Source of the DNA: UBA9619 sp964630665
GTDB taxonomy: Bacteria > Pseudomonadota > Gammaproteobacteria > Arenicellales > UBA868
Length of the DNA: 7,287 nucleotides
Direction of reading: 5' to 3'
NCBI GenBank assembly: GCA_964630665.1
Contig: CAZVVN010000114.1
Coordinates: 1 to 7,287 of the forward strand
Shown here: positions 6,031-7,287 of the stretch, one piece after another
Layout: every line of letters begins with the position of its first letter
Position numbering within the stretch: position 1 is the stretch's first letter
Position numbers and translations under genes: made by a program
The notes under the pieces: model-generated
What the model was told of the DNA's origin: nothing
The model's input: only the letters and a program-made list of their open reading frames with translations
Databases searched by the model: none

Positions 6031-6122
6031 CGACGATCAATGCAGCAAATGGGTAGGGAGCGTTTCGGCGAGATCAGCTAAGCCACTGTGCCATTGTTGT
6101 CCCAAAACCGGTCTGGGGTGAT

Positions 6123-6170
6123 CTGTCCCTGACAGCTGGGTGTTATTATCACGGATCGATTTTCAATCGA
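6123..6170 (+). promoter_or_regulatory. Candidate extended -10 promoter with two inverted repeats, for the aminotransferase gene
   Basis: TGTTATTAT (6141-6149) is an extended -10 element (TG-n-TATTAT), which can work without a good -35; none is visible at 6121-6126. Transcription would start near 6156. CTGTC-CCT-GACAG (6123-6135) sits in the -35 region, and TCGATT-TTC-AATCGA (6156-6170) begins at the predicted start. They could be operators, or the second a 5' hairpin of the roughly 85-nt leader. The rest of the 6031-6240 gap shows nothing I can assign. Confidence 0.5.
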
Positions 6171-6227
6171 AGGTTCGAGCGGTGTTGAGGTGCCATACGC
6201 GGAAGCCGAGAACGACAGGTCTTCTCC

Positions 6228-6232
6228 AGGAG
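6228..6232 (+). promoter_or_regulatory. Ribosome binding site of the aminotransferase gene
   Basis: A consensus AGGAG lies eight bases before ATG 6241, which decides the start over the in-frame ATG at 6280. The sequence between 6241 and 6280 is short of family homology, but the strong site favours 6241. Confidence 0.85.
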
Positions 6233-6240
6233 TTTTAGCA

Positions 6241-7287
6241 ATGTCATTAGTTTCTTTGTCTTCCGGGCGTGATCTTTTCATGACCCCTGGACCATCGATC
6301 ATGCCTGATCGCGTGCTGAACGCGATGCATCAGCCGGCGCCGAATATTTACGAAGGCGAGATGATCGGGATGACTGACAGCATCCTGGCAGATTTGGCAG
6401 AGCTTGCGGGAACCAAAGGAAAAGTAGCGCTTTATATCTGTAACGGTCATGGTGTCTGGGAAGCGGCGATCAGCAACCTGCTTGAGCCCGGTGACTCAGC
6501 ATTGTTCTTGAACAGTGGTGCCTTTGGTACAAGCTGGGCGGGCATTGGCCGGACAATGGGTATCGATGTCGAAGAAATCGATTTTGGTCGGTGTGGTCCG
6601 ATTGACTGTCAGCACGTCGAGGCCCGGCTTCGGGCTGACAAGGGACATCGTATCAAGGCAGTCATGACGGTTCACACAGATACGGGGAGTTCAGTACGTA
6701 ATGACATCGCCGATCTTCGCAGGGCCCTCAATGAGGCGGGCCATCCGGCGTTGCTGGTGGTTGATGCGATAGCGTCTTTTGCCTGTGACCGGTATGAGAT
6801 GGATGCCTGGGGTGTAGATGTGACGGTGACAGCCTGCCAGAAAGGTCTGATGACGCCCCCGGGGTTAGGCTATCTGTTATTAAATGACAGAGCACAGGAA
6901 GCTGCTAACCAGATTCCTTTCCCGTCACCTTACTGGGACTGGCGGTCACGGATCGACCCAGAGGTGTTCTACCAGCGTTTCTATGGTACCGCACCGACCC
7001 ACCTGTTGTTTGCACAGCGAGCAGCGCTGGACATGATCGTCGAAGAAGGTCGCGAGGTGGTCTGGTCACGACATGCTGCACTCGCCCGTGCCGTCTGGGC
7101 TGCGGTGACGGCCTGGGGTGCAGACGGGCCGATACGGTGCAACATCGATGACACCGCGTGTCGTTCCCACGCAGTTACCACCATACGGGCCGATGGACAT
7201 GACATGGCCCGGATGCGCCGCTGGTGCGAGGATCAGGCCGGCTTGACACTCGGTCTGGGCCTGGGATTTGACCTGCCTGAATACATG
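6241..7287 (+). CDS. Class V PLP aminotransferase, serine/alanine-glyoxylate type, 3'-truncated by the window edge
   Basis: The frame is open through the window end: 349 residues are visible of a family usually near 390-400. Fold-type I class V landmarks are FMTPGPSIMPDRVL (13-26) at the N-terminus, the phosphate-binding loop NGHGVWEAAISNLLEPGD (68-85), Asp175 (LLVVDAIASFACDRYEMDAW) which would contact the pyridine nitrogen, and Lys201 in ACQKGLMTPPGLGY as the Schiff-base lysine. The Gln-Lys-Gly-Leu-Met-x-Pro-Pro-Gly-Leu motif is characteristic of serine-glyoxylate and alanine-glyoxylate aminotransferases, which make glycine from glyoxylate in the cytoplasm. The family's C-terminal carboxylate-binding Arg motif is beyond the window, so substrate cannot be judged. 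PNIYEGE (34-40) replaces the usual His-Arg-Ser segment, suggesting a divergent clade. The aspartate-glyoxylate enzyme BhcA is an alternative. It has its own promoter region and a strong ribosome binding site. Confidence 0.85.
   Translation, partial: MSLVSLSSGRDLFMTPGPSIMPDRVLNAMHQPAPNIYEGEMIGMTDSILADLAELAGTKGKVALYICNGHGVWEAAISNLLEPGDSALFLNSGAFGTSWAGIGRTMGIDVEEIDFGRCGPIDCQHVEARLRADKGHRIKAVMTVHTDTGSSVRNDIADLRRALNEAGHPALLVVDAIASFACDRYEMDAWGVDVTVTACQKGLMTPPGLGYLLLNDRAQEAANQIPFPSPYWDWRSRIDPEVFYQRFYGTAPTHLLFAQRAALDMIVEEGREVVWSRHAALARAVWAAVTAWGADGPIRCNIDDTACRSHAVTTIRADGHDMARMRRWCEDQAGLTLGLGLGFDLPEYM

Noticed and set aside
6020..6034. GTCGTC-GCT-GACGAC inverted repeat over the RdhA stop
   Set aside because: Short stem without a T-tract; not enough for a terminator call.
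6171..6180. AGGTTCGAGC resembling a tRNA T-loop
   Set aside because: No matching acceptor or anticodon stem nearby; it falls in the aminotransferase leader.
1..7287. CRISPR arrays, insertion sequences, attachment sites or other mobile element traces
   Set aside because: No spaced direct repeats, transposase-like frames or terminal inverted repeats were seen on either strand.

Overview
The window looks like a chromosomal segment of a proteobacterium, most likely a gammaproteobacterium. The evidence is L13 and S9 proteins that can be followed almost residue by residue against the E. coli versions, adjacent glcE-glcF genes, and moderately GC-rich coding DNA with standard Shine-Dalgarno sites. 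I cannot place it to genus. All recognised genes are on the + strand, and long minus-strand frames are shadows.

Layout. (1) 2-2092: the 3' part of glcE followed by complete glcF, two subunits of membrane-associated glycolate oxidase (glycolate to glyoxylate); glcD is expected just upstream. (2) 2093-2485: a gene-free stretch of about 390 bases. It has an AT-rich promoter-like part with two overlapping palindromes, then a strong intrinsic terminator with no gene in front of it (a possible small RNA or attenuated leader), a large hairpin, and a good candidate rplM promoter. (3) 2486-3345: rplM-rpsI, encoding ribosomal proteins L13 and S9, followed by a hairpin terminator. (4) 3488-6030: a likely two-gene operon of a NIPSNAP-family protein and a 736-residue reductive-dehalogenase (RdhA) family protein. 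(5) 6031-6240: an intergenic region with an extended -10 promoter and inverted repeats. (6) 6241 to the window end: a class V PLP aminotransferase of the serine/alanine-glyoxylate family, cut off at its 3' end.

The most interesting object is the RdhA-family protein. It has no Tat signal and carries two cysteine motifs for iron-sulfur clusters. Its first ~270 residues are a recognisable degenerate copy of the following cobalamin-domain half: the HLGxYPME, GIC...AW, RI...NPF and TTD motifs all occur twice. The N-terminal copy lacks the iron-sulfur part and has Cys where the second copy has a candidate catalytic Tyr. It is eight bases downstream of a NIPSNAP gene, so the two are probably co-translated. 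The architecture suggests a soluble, catabolic-type dehalogenase or a relative with another reductive function; the substrate is unknown.

Metabolically, glycolate oxidase at one end makes glyoxylate and the aminotransferase at the other end probably converts glyoxylate to glycine. They are separated by ribosomal genes and the RdhA operon, so a functional link is only an inference.
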